Source of the DNA: Flavipsychrobacter stenotrophus
Lineage (GTDB): Bacteria; Bacteroidota; Bacteroidia; Chitinophagales; Chitinophagaceae
Direction of reading: 5' to 3'
Assembly (NCBI RefSeq): GCF_002954265.1
Contig: NZ_PPSL01000008.1
Span: forward strand, 1-64,000
Length of the DNA stretch: 64,000 bases
The notes under the pieces are model-generated. The model was given only the letters and a program-made list of their open reading frames with translations, did not search any database and was not told where the DNA came from. Position numbers and translations under genes: made by a program. Positions 1-8,446 of this stretch are shown here, in pieces; position 1 is the first letter of the stretch, and each line of letters starts with the position of its first letter.

Positions 1-156
1 ACTAGCATTGCGAACAGGCTTAATGCCCAATGACAAACCTCAGTCTTGTTCTTTACCCCTTTTCTTCTGCAATGATTCAATACCTAAATTATCTCTATTT
101 ACTTGCTATTGCAAACATAGGATGACCAGTTGGGGTGGGTATGTCGTGCGTTATGA

Positions 157-300
157 AAAGTGGCAGCTTTTCGAAAAAGTGGCAGTTTTGTTTGTGGAGT
201 TTTCGCTGAAGTGCTTTGTGGCTGAGGTTTTCAGGGTGTTTTAACAAACTGCTACTTTCTGCCACTTATTGCCACATACTGCTACTTTTTCCGCCACTTT
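157..300. repeat. 10-bp-phased GTGGCAG / CTGCCAC repeats
   Basis: AAAGTGGCAG occurs at 157 and 176. The reverse-complement word CTGCYACTTT recurs at 249, 259, 269 and 279 and, with two extra bases, at 289. The last five units keep an exact 10-bp step, that is about one helical turn. The function is not known to me; phased sites for a DNA-binding protein or a decayed repeat element are possible. Confidence 0.6.
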
Positions 301-344
301 TTTTTTGTACGTTACGACAACCTGAAGATTGCCAACCGCTACGA

Positions 345-362
345 CGTAATCTGAAGATTACG
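345..362. repeat. Short perfect palindrome
   Basis: CGTAATCT and AGATTACG face each other across a GA loop, giving an 8-bp perfect stem. A related but imperfect CCTGAAGATT word sits just upstream at 321-330, so this looks like a dispersed palindromic element. Confidence 0.55.
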
Positions 363-481
363 ACGAACAATGCTCTACAGTGTACATTGGTGTGATTGGG
401 TTCATAGATGTCAAAGAGCGGCGGGCAAAATGCCCGTTTTGAGTGCAAATTAATGTGCCATTTTATGTTCTGCAAATAAAC

Positions 482-503
482 ATATCCACATTTTTGTGGA
501 TAA
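482..503. other. Inverted pair of DnaA-box-like 9-mers
   Basis: On the minus strand 495-503 reads TTATCCACA, an exact match to the classical DnaA box consensus. On the plus strand 482-490 reads ATATCCACA, an 8 of 9 match. They face each other over a TTTT spacer. A similar arrangement recurs at 18614-18634. Binding by DnaA is inference from the consensus only. Confidence 0.4.
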
Positions 504-654
504 CCTGGCGTAACATTTATTGGATCAATGGGTTAGGTGGGGTTATTTGAAGTGACATATATTTTTTGTTGTGGTGCAATAAAGGTGCAGACAAATATGC
601 AGTAAAAACAAAAAACTCAGTATTTATACTGAGAAAACTGATAAACTGAGCGCG

Positions 655-662
655 TATCTTTG
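655..662 (+). promoter_or_regulatory. Bacteroidota -7 box for the NHL protein gene
   Basis: TATCTTTG matches the TAnnTTTG -7 consensus. Only five bases separate it from the ATG at 668, so the transcript should start at or very near the start codon. No clear TTTG -33 element is seen. Confidence 0.6.
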
Positions 663-667
663 TATAT

Positions 668-2254
668 ATGAAAGTTTATAAACTCATCATCGCTGTATTT
701 TATTTTCTATTAGTTGGTAGTGCTCATGCACAGATAATAACTACTGTGGCTGGGAATGGTATGGGAGGTGGACCGCTAGGGGACGGAGGAGCCGCAACAG
801 CTGCAAGGTTAGGATTGTTGGCATCTATTGCTTTTGATACTACAGGAAATATGTATATTGCTGATGGTAATAACCATCGCATAAGGAAGGTCGATGTAGC
901 TACAAATATAATTACAACTATTGCAGGCACTGGAGTTGCTGGCTATAACGGAGACGGAATACTTGCAACAAACGCACAGCTAAATGTACCTGCATATATA
1001 GCCGTAGATCGTTTAAATCATTTATATATTTGTGAAGGAGGAAATGTTCGGATAAGAAAGGTTGATTTGAATACGGGATTAATTAGTACTTTTTTGGGCA
1101 CAGGTATATTAGGCTATAGCCCCGATGGAACACTTGCTACAGCAGCAAATATTTCAACAGGTATTATCGCCCTTGACACATCAAATAATCTTTATTTTGT
1201 AGATAGCGGCGCAGGCGCGTACATCAGAAAAGTCGGGATAACTGGAATGTTAGAAACCGTAGGGGGAATAGGGGTAGTAGGATATTCTGGCAATGGGGGA
1301 CCAGCTACAAATGCTAAGATTCAAGCTGGGGGTGTTTGTGCTAACAGGAGGGGTGATATATATTTTACAGATAGGTCTGCTTCTATACGAAAAATTGACA
1401 TTATTACAGGAATAGTAACAAGGGTTGCAGGTACAGGCGACTCAATTGAAACACCTTATATTGATGGAATAGCTGCTACAGCAACGCATATAGGGGCATT
1501 TAATGTTGCTGTAGATGATAGTAACAATTTATATATAGCAGATTTTCGGAATCAAAGAATCGAAAAAGTTGGTACAGATGGCATCATACATAGTATTGCG
1601 GAAACCGGGGCATCGGGATTTAGCGGAGATAATAACCCTGCTACGGCAGCACAAATATCTTATCCAGAAGGAGTTGCATTGGACGAATGTAATAATGTGT
1701 ATGTAGTTGATTTCAATAACAAACGGATTCGAAAGATCACTTACCCGCACACTCCAACGGTTACAATTTCTGCCGTTACCACAACAGCCATCGGGAGTAC
1801 TGTAACTATCAATGCCAATATATCGGGCGCTGGTCGTCACTACTCCATAAAATGGTACAATAAAGGTGTCTTGTTCAATACTACCTCCGTGCCTACAGTA
1901 AGCTATACCAAAACGATGGTAGCAGATTCTATAACAGCAAAGGTATTTGGCTGTAGTGATTCTTCACTATCGCAACAGCTGGTGGTATGGGATACGCATT
2001 TAGGGGTGGGTAGTGTAGGGCAAGGTGGTGTGTCGGTTTTTCCTAATCCTGTTCGGGATGTTTTGTATGTAAGTGGTGTTAGGGAAAGTGCCCGGTATGT
2101 GGTGAGTGAGATAACCGGCAGGCAGGTGCTATGCGGTGCGTTTCAACCCGGAGATAATGGAGTGAATGTTACCAGCCTTTCCAGTGGTGTGTATTTGTTG
2201 CAATTGCAGTATGTCAATGGAGAGCGGGTGGTGTATAAGGTGATGAAGGAGTAG
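668..2254 (+). CDS. Secreted NHL-repeat protein with T9SS C-terminal sorting domain
   Basis: This 528-residue protein starts with a clear Sec signal peptide (about residues 1-21, ending AHAQ). It then has about five or six NHL-type blade repeats, each with a G-x-G-D-G-x-A loop, a D-x-x-NN-L-YIAD strand and an R-I-R-K-V tail, up to about residue 360. A short Ig-like stretch follows. The last 75 residues form a type A sorting domain that begins with FPNPV and ends in a VYKVM-like tail, so the protein should be exported by the type IX system and fixed to or released from the cell surface. NHL propellers bind proteins, glycans or RNA; the ligand here is unknown. The gene stands alone, with a palindromic repeat element right after its stop codon. 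Confidence 0.88.
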   Translation: MKVYKLIIAVFYFLLVGSAHAQIITTVAGNGMGGGPLGDGGAATAARLGLLASIAFDTTGNMYIADGNNHRIRKVDVATNIITTIAGTGVAGYNGDGILATNAQLNVPAYIAVDRLNHLYICEGGNVRIRKVDLNTGLISTFLGTGILGYSPDGTLATAANISTGIIALDTSNNLYFVDSGAGAYIRKVGITGMLETVGGIGVVGYSGNGGPATNAKIQAGGVCANRRGDIYFTDRSASIRKIDIITGIVTRVAGTGDSIETPYIDGIAATATHIGAFNVAVDDSNNLYIADFRNQRIEKVGTDGIIHSIAETGASGFSGDNNPATAAQISYPEGVALDECNNVYVVDFNNKRIRKITYPHTPTVTISAVTTTAIGSTVTINANISGAGRHYSIKWYNKGVLFNTTSVPTVSYTKTMVADSITAKVFGCSDSSLSQQLVVWDTHLGVGSVGQGGVSVFPNPVRDVLYVSGVRESARYVVSEITGRQVLCGAFQPGDNGVNVTSLSSGVYLLQLQYVNGERVVYKVMKE

Positions 2255-2264
2255 GGTGGTGTTC

Positions 2265-2367
2265 GTAGAGACGCAAGATTTTGCGTCTCCACCGCGACCC
2301 GGGCACATTGGTACGGGCGTCCATCACCGATTGTGTGGTGTGGAGACGCAAAATCTTGCGTCTCTAC
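2265..2367. repeat. Two facing GAGACGCAA hairpins
   Basis: At 2265-2289 a GAGACGCAA stem folds over GATT onto TTGCGTCTC. At 2342-2367 the same hairpin appears in the opposite orientation, so the pair forms a large inverted repeat with small hairpins at its ends. A shortened copy is at 50512-50533, and a copy with a different stem but the same loop at 18742-18765. It lies just after a stop codon. Confidence 0.75.
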
Positions 2368-2418
2368 GTAAGTGATATGTTGTGACGTGTTTTTTAGAAC
2401 TGGGTTTGCATATACAGA

Positions 2419-2499
2419 CGTTCGATACCTTCGGCATCGTTTCCTAATTTGTTCCTGATTTTCTATAGACATGTGATGCCTTCAGCATCATGACATGCG
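2419..2499 (-). repeat. Paired GATGCC-GAA-GGTATC hairpin element, copy A
   Basis: Two short hairpins, each built from GATGCC, a three-base loop and GGTATC or its variant, lie about 45 bp apart and are flanked by ACATG-type words. The same pair recurs at 46748-46830 and 59050-59133 in the other orientation, with the same spacer order. This is a REP/BIME-like dispersed element. Confidence 0.75.
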
Positions 2500-2536
2500 A
2501 AATTATTTAAGTGGTCTATCTACTATGTACTATCTG

Positions 2537-3529
2537 CTATTTACTCGCTACTACCTCCGGCAAAAACTTCACCACTTCATTCTGCTTGGCAGGCAGGCTG
2601 CGCAGGTAGGTATAGATGGCGCCGAGGTCGCTGCGGGTCATGTGGCAATACATGTTCCAGGGCATTACGCTGTTGAATGCGCCACGGGAAATTGTTTGCG
2701 GATGGTAAGAGGAGTCTGCATAGGTTTTGAAGCGGTTCACAAAAGCTTCTTCTGTCCAGTTGCCAATACCGGTTGCCATGTCGGGGGTAATATTAGCTGA
2801 TACTACAGTGCCACCGGTAGGTAGTTTAAAAGCACGGCCTCCGCTGAAAGCCAGTTCAGGTATTATCTGTCCCTGCTTTTCTTTGGTATGGCACTCGCGG
2901 CAAGCACTGGCATTGGTCAGGTATGCACCATAGGCAATACGGTTGCTCGTATCAGGTCTCTTTCCCGGTGTTGCTTTCTTGGGTATCACATTGATAATGA
3001 TACTCATCGGGAAGTCGGAAACCGAAGCTGCAACTTCATTGGTGATCGGAGCCAGCGTGCGCAGGTAGGCAATGATGCATTTTACATCCTCAGGATCCAT
3101 CGTCCCATAGTAAGGGTATGGCATCACCGTAAACATCGCCTTGCCTTCCTTGTTTACACCTGTTGTGATCACCCTGTACAATTCTCCGTCGGTATAACGG
3201 GCTATGCCCGCCGGTGTTATGTTTCGCGAGTAATAAACACCCGGAAATCCAAACTGCTGATCAAAACGTTCACCGCCTCTTCCCAGCGTTCCTTCTTTAA
3301 GCGGACCGGCATATTTGTTCCAGTCGCGGGTAGAGTGGCAGTCCATACAAGCGGCTACACTGTTGGCCAGGTAGCGGCCGCGCTCTACTTTTTCGGGAGT
3401 TTTATCTACTGTCATTACAGGTGCCTCACCCACATTGGGCAGTGCTGTTTTTACATAGCCTATTAGCCCGGCTACTATAACAATAACTATGAGTATTATG
3501 TAGCCTAATACTTTAAATGCCTTTTTCAT
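2537..3529 (-). CDS. Membrane-anchored dihaem cytochrome c
   Basis: This 330-residue protein has one N-terminal membrane segment (about residues 8-26) and otherwise looks periplasmic. Two haem c motifs are visible: CMDCH at 61-65 and CRECH at 209-213, each heading its own cytochrome c domain. Candidate axial Met residues sit in TVMPYP after the first and NSVMPWN after the second. A later MYCH is not a haem motif because the first Cys is missing. The arrangement resembles the dihaem cytochrome subunits of periplasmic dehydrogenases, but no dehydrogenase gene is nearby, so the electron donor is unknown. Transcribed alone, divergent from the DUF2071 gene. Confidence 0.85.
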   Translation of the reverse strand: MKKAFKVLGYIILIVIVIVAGLIGYVKTALPNVGEAPVMTVDKTPEKVERGRYLANSVAACMDCHSTRDWNKYAGPLKEGTLGRGGERFDQQFGFPGVYYSRNITPAGIARYTDGELYRVITTGVNKEGKAMFTVMPYPYYGTMDPEDVKCIIAYLRTLAPITNEVAASVSDFPMSIIINVIPKKATPGKRPDTSNRIAYGAYLTNASACRECHTKEKQGQIIPELAFSGGRAFKLPTGGTVVSANITPDMATGIGNWTEEAFVNRFKTYADSSYHPQTISRGAFNSVMPWNMYCHMTRSDLGAIYTYLRSLPAKQNEVVKFLPEVVASK

Positions 3530-3707
3530 GATTATGGTGATTTTTGAGTGTGTGGTGCTAAAATAAAAAACACTTCAGATATTCAATAATTTTTGATGCA
3601 GGTGTTTAGCGGAGTGGTGTGACGTGCGTAACTGAGTATGTGAAAGTTATTTTGTTGCTTGTGGGCGTATTGGCGTAATTTTTCATCGGCTAACACCATT
3701 AAGGTTC

Positions 3708-4406
3708 ATGAAGAAGATACTGGCACAAACTGCACACCGGCCTTGGGCTATGCCCACCCATCCATGGCTCTATTACCAGGAGTGGAACCACTTAGTGTTT
3801 ATGCATGCACGTGTGCCCGTAGATTGGCTTAAAGAGCACGTGCCGGCAGGCCTTACCATAGATACGTTCGATGGATCTGCATGGATATCTATTGTTGTCT
3901 TCCGGATGCAAAGGATAAGGCCACGCTTTTTGCCGCCTGTAAGTGCTTTGTCTGATTTTGGTGAGATCAATATACGCACCTACGTCACTGCAGGTGGGAA
4001 AGAAGGCGTTTACTTCCTGAGTATGGAAGCCAACAAAAAACTATCCTGCTATCTGGCCAGAACAATATCCGGCTTGCCTTACCAATACCAGCCCTTTGTA
4101 TATACAGATCAAAAGCTCACCGGTCAGCTCATCTCTTTCAACTATGAGATAAAAGAGCCGATCCTGCACAAAAGTGCGTTCGATCTCTGGCTCACCGAGC
4201 GATATTGTCTCTACTATCATTACCGCAATACCATGCTCCGGTACAATCTCCATCACCTGGAATGGGCTTTAAGCGCGGCTTCAATAACTGATCTGCAACT
4301 GCATTACCCGCTGCTCGATTCACTACCAAAGCCCATAGTTCCAGAAGCATTCCATTTCTCACCTGGGGTAAGGGTAGCCGCGTGGAGTCCGGAGAAGGTG
4401 ATTTGA
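3708..4406 (+). CDS. YqjF-like DUF2071 family protein
   Basis: This 232-residue soluble protein has the DUF2071 signature: an N-terminal stretch with W-x-x-LVF-x-H-x-RVP, then a P-x-GL-x-IDTFDG segment, SW-I-SIVVF and an INIRTYV strand. The length fits the family, whose molecular function is not established (Bacillus YqjF is the usual reference). No signal peptide. The final codons run straight into an 8-bp-period repeat array, and the stop codon is inside its first unit. Confidence 0.8.
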   Translation: MKKILAQTAHRPWAMPTHPWLYYQEWNHLVFMHARVPVDWLKEHVPAGLTIDTFDGSAWISIVVFRMQRIRPRFLPPVSALSDFGEINIRTYVTAGGKEGVYFLSMEANKKLSCYLARTISGLPYQYQPFVYTDQKLTGQLISFNYEIKEPILHKSAFDLWLTERYCLYYHYRNTMLRYNLHHLEWALSAASITDLQLHYPLLDSLPKPIVPEAFHFSPGVRVAAWSPEKVI

Positions 4407-4424
4407 CAATTTGGCAATTTTAAT
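4401..4424 (+). repeat. 8-bp-period degenerate array at stop codon
   Basis: Three octamers start at 4401, 4409 and 4417, all beginning ATTT; the first two read ATTTGACA and ATTTGGCA. The TGA stop at 4404-4406 lies inside the first unit. This belongs to the dispersed octamer family described under findings. Confidence 0.6.
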
Positions 4425-4533
4425 AGGTATTGTGGGTGGAGGTTGCATGGAATTAATACTGCTACCATTAGAAACTCTACAGGATAATGCCTAAATTGGC
4501 AGCGAAACCAATTTAAAGACTCCACCACATTAT

Positions 4534-5550
4534 ATGGAATTTACAGCGCAGCAGATAGCAGGTGTATTGAATGGCACTATAGAAGGTAACCCCGATGCCA
4601 AAATATCTAAACTCTCTAAGATAGAACAGGGCGAACCCGGTTCAATATCGTTCCTGGCCAATCCATTGTACACTCAGTATATCTACAATACCGATGCCAC
4701 ATTGGTCATAGTTGGTAAAGACCTCGAACTGACCGCTCCTGTAAAAGCTACTTTGATTCGGGTAGACAATCCCGGTGGTGCTTTCGCAAAGTTGCTGGAG
4801 ATGTATAATCAGGTGAAGTTGAATAAGTCCGGCATATCTAAGCATGCGTACATTTCAGAAAATGCAACCGTTGGTAACAACATCTACGCCGGTGAATTTG
4901 CTGTAGTAAGCGATGGTGCTAAAATAGGCAACAACGTAAAGATCTATCCACAGGTATTCATAGGTGAGAACGTGGTGATCGGTGATAATACAACCCTGTT
5001 TGCCGGTGTGAAGATCTATTCTGATTGTGTAGTTGGTAAAGACTGTATCATACATTCAGGCACAGTAATAGGTAGCGATGGCTTCCGTTTCGATCCTGCG
5101 GCTGAAATAAAGAAGATACCGCAGATAGGCAACGTAGTTATTGGTGACGATGTAGAACTGGGTGCTAACTGCGCTATAGATCGCGCTACACTGGGCTCTA
5201 CTATACTGCATAATGGCGTCAAGTTCGACAACCTGGTACACATAGCCCATAACGTAGAAGTAGGGGAGAACTGCTACTTTGCCGCATGTGTTGTAGTGGC
5301 TGGTTCGACCAAGATAGGTCCTGGCTGTATGTTCAGCGGACAGGTAGGCGTAGTAGGCCATCTCACCATGGCAGGTGGTACAATTGTAACTGCACAATCG
5401 GGCATATCTAAGAGCATACCGCAAACAGGTACAGTACAAATGGGCAGCCCGGCATTTGATGCCAACAAATACCGCAAGGCATTCATTCATTTCCGCAACC
5501 TTGATTCAATAGTACAGCGTATATCTGTGCTGGAAAAGGCGGGGAAGTAA
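4534..5550 (+). CDS. lpxD: UDP-3-O-acylglucosamine N-acyltransferase LpxD
   Basis: LpxD transfers a hydroxyacyl chain from ACP to the 2-amino group of UDP-3-O-acylglucosamine, the third step of lipid A synthesis. The 338-residue protein has the N-terminal uridine-binding domain (about 1-100, with SFLANPLY), followed by a long left-handed beta helix of hexapeptide repeats (about 105-310, many I-G-x-N and V-x-I-G-D turns). The catalytic His lies in the conserved LVHIAHNV stretch near residue 240. The C-terminal helix ([11 protein letters not shown]) fits the ACP-binding end. Full family length. It stands alone between unrelated genes; no lpxC, lpxA or fabZ neighbour is in view. Confidence 0.96.
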   Translation: MEFTAQQIAGVLNGTIEGNPDAKISKLSKIEQGEPGSISFLANPLYTQYIYNTDATLVIVGKDLELTAPVKATLIRVDNPGGAFAKLLEMYNQVKLNKSGISKHAYISENATVGNNIYAGEFAVVSDGAKIGNNVKIYPQVFIGENVVIGDNTTLFAGVKIYSDCVVGKDCIIHSGTVIGSDGFRFDPAAEIKKIPQIGNVVIGDDVELGANCAIDRATLGSTILHNGVKFDNLVHIAHNVEVGENCYFAACVVVAGSTKIGPGCMFSGQVGVVGHLTMAGGTIVTAQSGISKSIPQTGTVQMGSPAFDANKYRKAFIHFRNLDSIVQRISVLEKAGK

Positions 5551-5634
5551 CTTGGAATTGGGTCAATAGAGGGACGCACTGAGTAGTGAGTCACTTCATT
5601 TAACGAATACTGTGAGGATTTATTTGACATTGAT

Positions 5635-6633
5635 TTACTCTTCCAGTAACTTATTTAGCTCATTTGTAAGGGTTGTTTTGTCGGGCAGGTATAGCTGATA
5701 CTTGCTTAATAGTATTTGGTTGGTAATACTGGCAGTGGCATACTCTACTAATATATGATTATCGTATGCTCCAAGCAATATTCCTACTGGCTCATTATCA
5801 CCATCTGTGGCCTCCTCTTTTTTGAAATAATTGAGGTACAGATTCATTTGTCCGATATCCTGGTGGTCTATTTCGCCACGTTTCAGGTCTATTAACACGA
5901 AGCATTTAAGTATGCGATGGTAGAATAAAAGGTCAACATGGAAATGCCGCCCACCTATGCTCATTCTGTATTGGCGGGCAATAAAGGCGAAACCTTTACC
6001 CAATTCCAGTAAAAAATGCTGGAGGTTCTCTATTATCTTTTGTTCCAATTCTGTCTCCAGATATTGGTGGCTTTCCGGTATTTGTAGAAATTCAAGTACA
6101 AAAGGATCTTTTATCAGGTCTTCAGGTGATTGTATTTCATGGCCCTTACCAGCAAGTTTTAATATACCTTCTTTATCCTTACTTAATGCCAACCTATGAA
6201 ATAACATACTTTTCATTTGTCGCTTTAATTCCCGAACGCTCCATCTTTCTTTCTCTGCCTGCTTGCTGTAAAACATTATTTCCAGTTCATTTTCAGCCTT
6301 CAGTATCTCAAAATAATGTGACCATGTCAATAAGTGAGACAGTGTCTCACTATTTTGAAAAATTAAATAAATTTTTCTCATATACAAAAGATTGGAGCGG
6401 CTAAACCCTTTGCCATAAGCAGTTGTAAGATCAGTAGATAACCTATTGAACAACTGTGAGCCATATTCGGCTTTCTCATTACCTTTTTGTTCGAAGGTCA
6501 CGATGTGTTTCCCTATCTGCCAGTAAGTTTGTACGAGTATAGTATTTACAGAATAGGCTGCCTTTTCCCTGCCTTGTTGTAACAGGAGTCCTATTTCCTC
6601 TATCAATAGTGGGTAAGTAGTCACATTGTCCAT
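5635..6633 (-). CDS. DUF1016 / YhcG-type PD-(D/E)XK nuclease
   Basis: I place the start at the Met at 6633 (332 residues), because the longer reading frame adds 27 residues with no family likeness. The N-terminal DUF1016 helical domain (about 1-150) contains YW-x-IG and the GKGFSRSNL segment. The C-terminal nuclease domain carries HVDLLFYHR and then LIDLKRG near residue 245, the D-x(n)-(D/E)-x-K core, followed by DIGQMNLYLNYF. The family is found in restriction-modification-like and toxin loci, but this copy has no methylase, specificity subunit or integrase near it, so its role here is open. Confidence 0.85.
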   Translation of the reverse strand: MDNVTTYPLLIEEIGLLLQQGREKAAYSVNTILVQTYWQIGKHIVTFEQKGNEKAEYGSQLFNRLSTDLTTAYGKGFSRSNLLYMRKIYLIFQNSETLSHLLTWSHYFEILKAENELEIMFYSKQAEKERWSVRELKRQMKSMLFHRLALSKDKEGILKLAGKGHEIQSPEDLIKDPFVLEFLQIPESHQYLETELEQKIIENLQHFLLELGKGFAFIARQYRMSIGGRHFHVDLLFYHRILKCFVLIDLKRGEIDHQDIGQMNLYLNYFKKEEATDGDNEPVGILLGAYDNHILVEYATASITNQILLSKYQLYLPDKTTLTNELNKLLEE

Positions 6634-6884
6634 TACTGCTAATGTTTGGTTTAATGCTGTAAAGATATTAGGAAGACTGATAAAATTAATTACTGTCGTA
6701 GTGATGCTGAGCATGTCACTTGTCTACAGTAATATATTGCTGGTTTATGGTGGGCATACCGAACATGTCAAATGCCAGATCCGTCTTGAACGCTATTTAA
6801 ATTGGGTTTTTGCCTAGGGTGTGCTTTGCTCTCTTTTTGCGTTCTTTGGTTGATCCTACTTTGCGCCTCTTCACCCACCCTCAT

Positions 6885-6914
6885 AAAAAAAGCCTCCCGG
6901 ATACCGGAAGGCTT
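6885..6914 (-). terminator. Terminator of the tRNA-Phe pair
   Basis: On the minus strand a GC-rich stem (AAGCCTTCCGG with CCGGGAGGCTT, loop TAT) is followed by a T-run. It lies eight bases beyond the second tRNA in transcription order. Confidence 0.85.
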
Positions 6915-6921
6915 ATAAATG

Positions 6922-6994
6922 TGGTGTGAGCCGGGCTTGAACCGGCGACACCAGGATTTTCAGTCCTGTGCTCTACCAACTGAGCTACCGCACC
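6922..6994 (-). tRNA. tRNA-Phe (GAA), second of two
   Basis: A 73-nt cloverleaf with anticodon loop CTGAAAA (anticodon GAA), TTC arm GCCGG-TTCAAGC-CCGGC and D-arm AGCTCAG. The acceptor stem carries a C·A mismatch at the fifth pair and a G·U at the seventh, unlike the perfect stem of its twin. The base after the discriminator A continues CAT, so CCA is not encoded. Confidence 0.93.
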
Positions 6995-7050
6995 ATTTTA
7001 AAAAGAACTTTTTGACCTCAGCTACCAGCAAAAGATAACCTTTTGAGTGG

Positions 7051-7123
7051 TGGTGCGGGCCGGGATTGAACCGGCGACACCAGGATTTTCAGTCCTGTGC
7101 TCTACCAGCTGAGCTACCGCACC
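7051..7123 (-). tRNA. tRNA-Phe (GAA), first of two
   Basis: A 73-nt tRNA nearly identical to the one at 6922-6994, with a perfect seven-pair acceptor stem. The CCA end is encoded at 7048-7050. A good promoter lies just upstream at 7143-7173 and both tRNAs should be cut from one transcript ending at 6885. Confidence 0.96.
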
Positions 7124-7142
7124 TTTTCCCGTTTTGGGATGG

Positions 7143-7173
7143 CAAAAATAGGATATTATTCCGATTATCCAAA
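7143..7173 (-). promoter_or_regulatory. Promoter of the tRNA-Phe pair
   Basis: TTTG (7170-7173) and TATTTTTG (7143-7150) are separated by 19 bp, a textbook Bacteroidota -33/-7 promoter. It is back to back with the pnuC promoter. Confidence 0.8.
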
Positions 7174-7194
7174 AGGTTTCTCGCAATTCAGCAA

Positions 7195-7202
7195 TATATT
7201 TG
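7195..7202 (+). promoter_or_regulatory. -7 box of the pnuC operon
   Basis: TATATTTG fits TAnnTTTG and ends six bases before the ATG at 7209. This suggests a leaderless mRNA. No good -33 word is visible. Confidence 0.6.
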
Positions 7203-7208
7203 TCCGCC

Positions 7209-7853
7209 ATGAGTCTGCACGATATTTTAACCTTACTGATCACACAAGCAAAGGCTACTCCCACGCTTGAGTGGATCGCCATCACAGCCGCTGTGGCAGA
7301 GGTTTTGCTGGCCCGGGCCAATAAGGTGTTGCTCTATCCGGCAGGGCTCATTAGCACGCTTATCTACATGTGGATATTCATACAACCCACAACCAAACTC
7401 TATGCAGATGCTATCCTGAATGTCTATTACTTCATCATGAGTATATATGGCTGGGTATTATGGAGTAGTAAGAACAAGGGCCATCAGTTGCAGATAACAG
7501 CCATCAACCGGAAAGAAACAGTGATGGTCATAGTCTTTGGTATGGCAGGCTGGGGTGTATTGTATCTAATGCTCACAAAATTGTTCCTACTACTGCCGGG
7601 TTATACGCCATCAGATATTGCAGTATGGGATGCCTTTATCTCGGCTACCGCATGGGTGGGTATGTGGCTGTTGGCTAAAAGAAAGGTAGAGAACTGGCTG
7701 TTGCTCAATATCTCTAACTTAGTAGCTATCCCTATTTACATCAATAAGGGCATGCCTTTTACTGCGGCCCTTACTTTATTTCTGTTTATTGTAGCTACTT
7801 TTGGGTACTTCGAATGGAAAAAACAAGCGCAAACATCTTTGGCAACTGCCTGA
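7209..7853 (+). CDS. pnuC: Nicotinamide riboside transporter PnuC
   Basis: A 214-residue inner-membrane protein with about seven transmembrane helices, as expected for PnuC, which lets nicotinamide riboside (NR) into the cell by facilitated diffusion. Family features are visible: W-I-A-I-TAAVAEV near the N-terminus, the substrate-pocket segment YADAILNVYYFIMSIYGW, and NLVAIPIYINKG in the second half. I chose ATG 7209 over an upstream in-frame TTG at 7200, because the TTG overlaps the promoter box. Its 3' end overlaps the next gene by 40 nt. The kinase two genes on would trap the imported NR as NMN, so the operon makes sense as NAD salvage. Confidence 0.92.
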   Translation: MSLHDILTLLITQAKATPTLEWIAITAAVAEVLLARANKVLLYPAGLISTLIYMWIFIQPTTKLYADAILNVYYFIMSIYGWVLWSSKNKGHQLQITAINRKETVMVIVFGMAGWGVLYLMLTKLFLLLPGYTPSDIAVWDAFISATAWVGMWLLAKRKVENWLLLNISNLVAIPIYINKGMPFTAALTLFLFIVATFGYFEWKKQAQTSLATA

Positions 7854-8446
7854 TAATACTACTCCTCTGTATTACATGCCGCACCAGTGCCCAAGATGCC
7901 GACATCAATATCCTTAAAGACATTAACCTGAATAGGAACAAGTCTCTGGACAATGGCATGGCCACGTTGACCAATTCTGTTTACCCCATATCAGCAGCAT
8001 TACCCATATCTGAACTGGTAGCAGGGTACGCCCGCCACGACAAGCAGCTCATTACCAGAGGGTGGACCACCGTGGCTGCTGTGGGGACCAACTTCATTGT
8101 TACATTCGGGCTGAAATATGGTGTGGATCGTCCACGTCCTTATATCACTTACCCCGAGTTGCAACCTTACAAACATAACAGAGATGCATCGTTCCCGTCG
8201 GGGCATACTTCCTTCTCATTTAATACTGCAACATCATTGACCATCCTGTTTCCCAAGTGGTATGTAGCTGTGCCGGCCTATGCATGGGCGGCTAGTGTCG
8301 GTTACTCCAGAATGTATCTCGGCATGCACTATCCTACAGATGTATTGGCGGGCGCTATCGTTGGTACAGGAACCGCCATACTTGCCGATAAAGGCAACAA
8401 GTGGTTACAACATCACAGAAAGAAAAACGCGCACATTGAGCATTAA
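7814..8446 (+). CDS. PAP2-family membrane-associated phosphatase
   Basis: A 210-residue protein with a signal peptide or first membrane helix (about residues 9-26, ending TSAQ). The three PAP2 phosphatase motifs are intact: K101-to-RP in KYGVDRPRP, PSGH at 128-131, and SR at 165-166 with the nucleophile-side His172 in MHYPTD. The active site should face the periplasm. Usual substrates are phosphatidates and isoprenyl pyrophosphates. It sits between pnuC (40-nt overlap) and the NadR-type kinase (11-nt overlap), which suggests translational coupling; dephosphorylating periplasmic nucleotides so that PnuC can import NR is a reasonable but untested role. Confidence 0.88.
   Translation: MEKTSANIFGNCLIILLLCITCRTSAQDADINILKDINLNRNKSLDNGMATLTNSVYPISAALPISELVAGYARHDKQLITRGWTTVAAVGTNFIVTFGLKYGVDRPRPYITYPELQPYKHNRDASFPSGHTSFSFNTATSLTILFPKWYVAVPAYAWAASVGYSRMYLGMHYPTDVLAGAIVGTGTAILADKGNKWLQHHRKKNAHIEH

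Larger units (their letters stand above)
1..667. other. Intergenic region rich in short repeats, no gene supported
   Basis: No open frame here has convincing coding character. What it holds is repeats. Two direct copies of AAAGTGGCAG lie at 157-166 and 176-185. An inverted 10-bp-phased array of the same word lies at 249-300. A palindrome lies at 345-362 and a DnaA-box-like inverted pair at 482-503. The promoter of the following gene is at 655-662. Confidence 0.7.

Noticed and set aside
8-244. Open frame of 78 codons at the window start
   Set aside because: The product is Cys/Phe-rich without any domain and its frame runs through the GTGGCAG repeats. No promoter or conserved start.
2143-2472. 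Minus-strand frame over the end of the NHL gene and the repeats
   Set aside because: It is antisense to a clear sorting domain and then crosses two repeat families.
2265-2499. Possible CRISPR array in the repeat-dense stretch after the NHL gene
   Set aside because: The repeats are palindromes of two different families in opposite orientations, with no regular spacers and no cas genes.
2695-3466. Long plus-strand frames opposite the cytochrome c gene
   Set aside because: Both haem motifs and the membrane anchor are on the minus strand; the plus frames have no family likeness.
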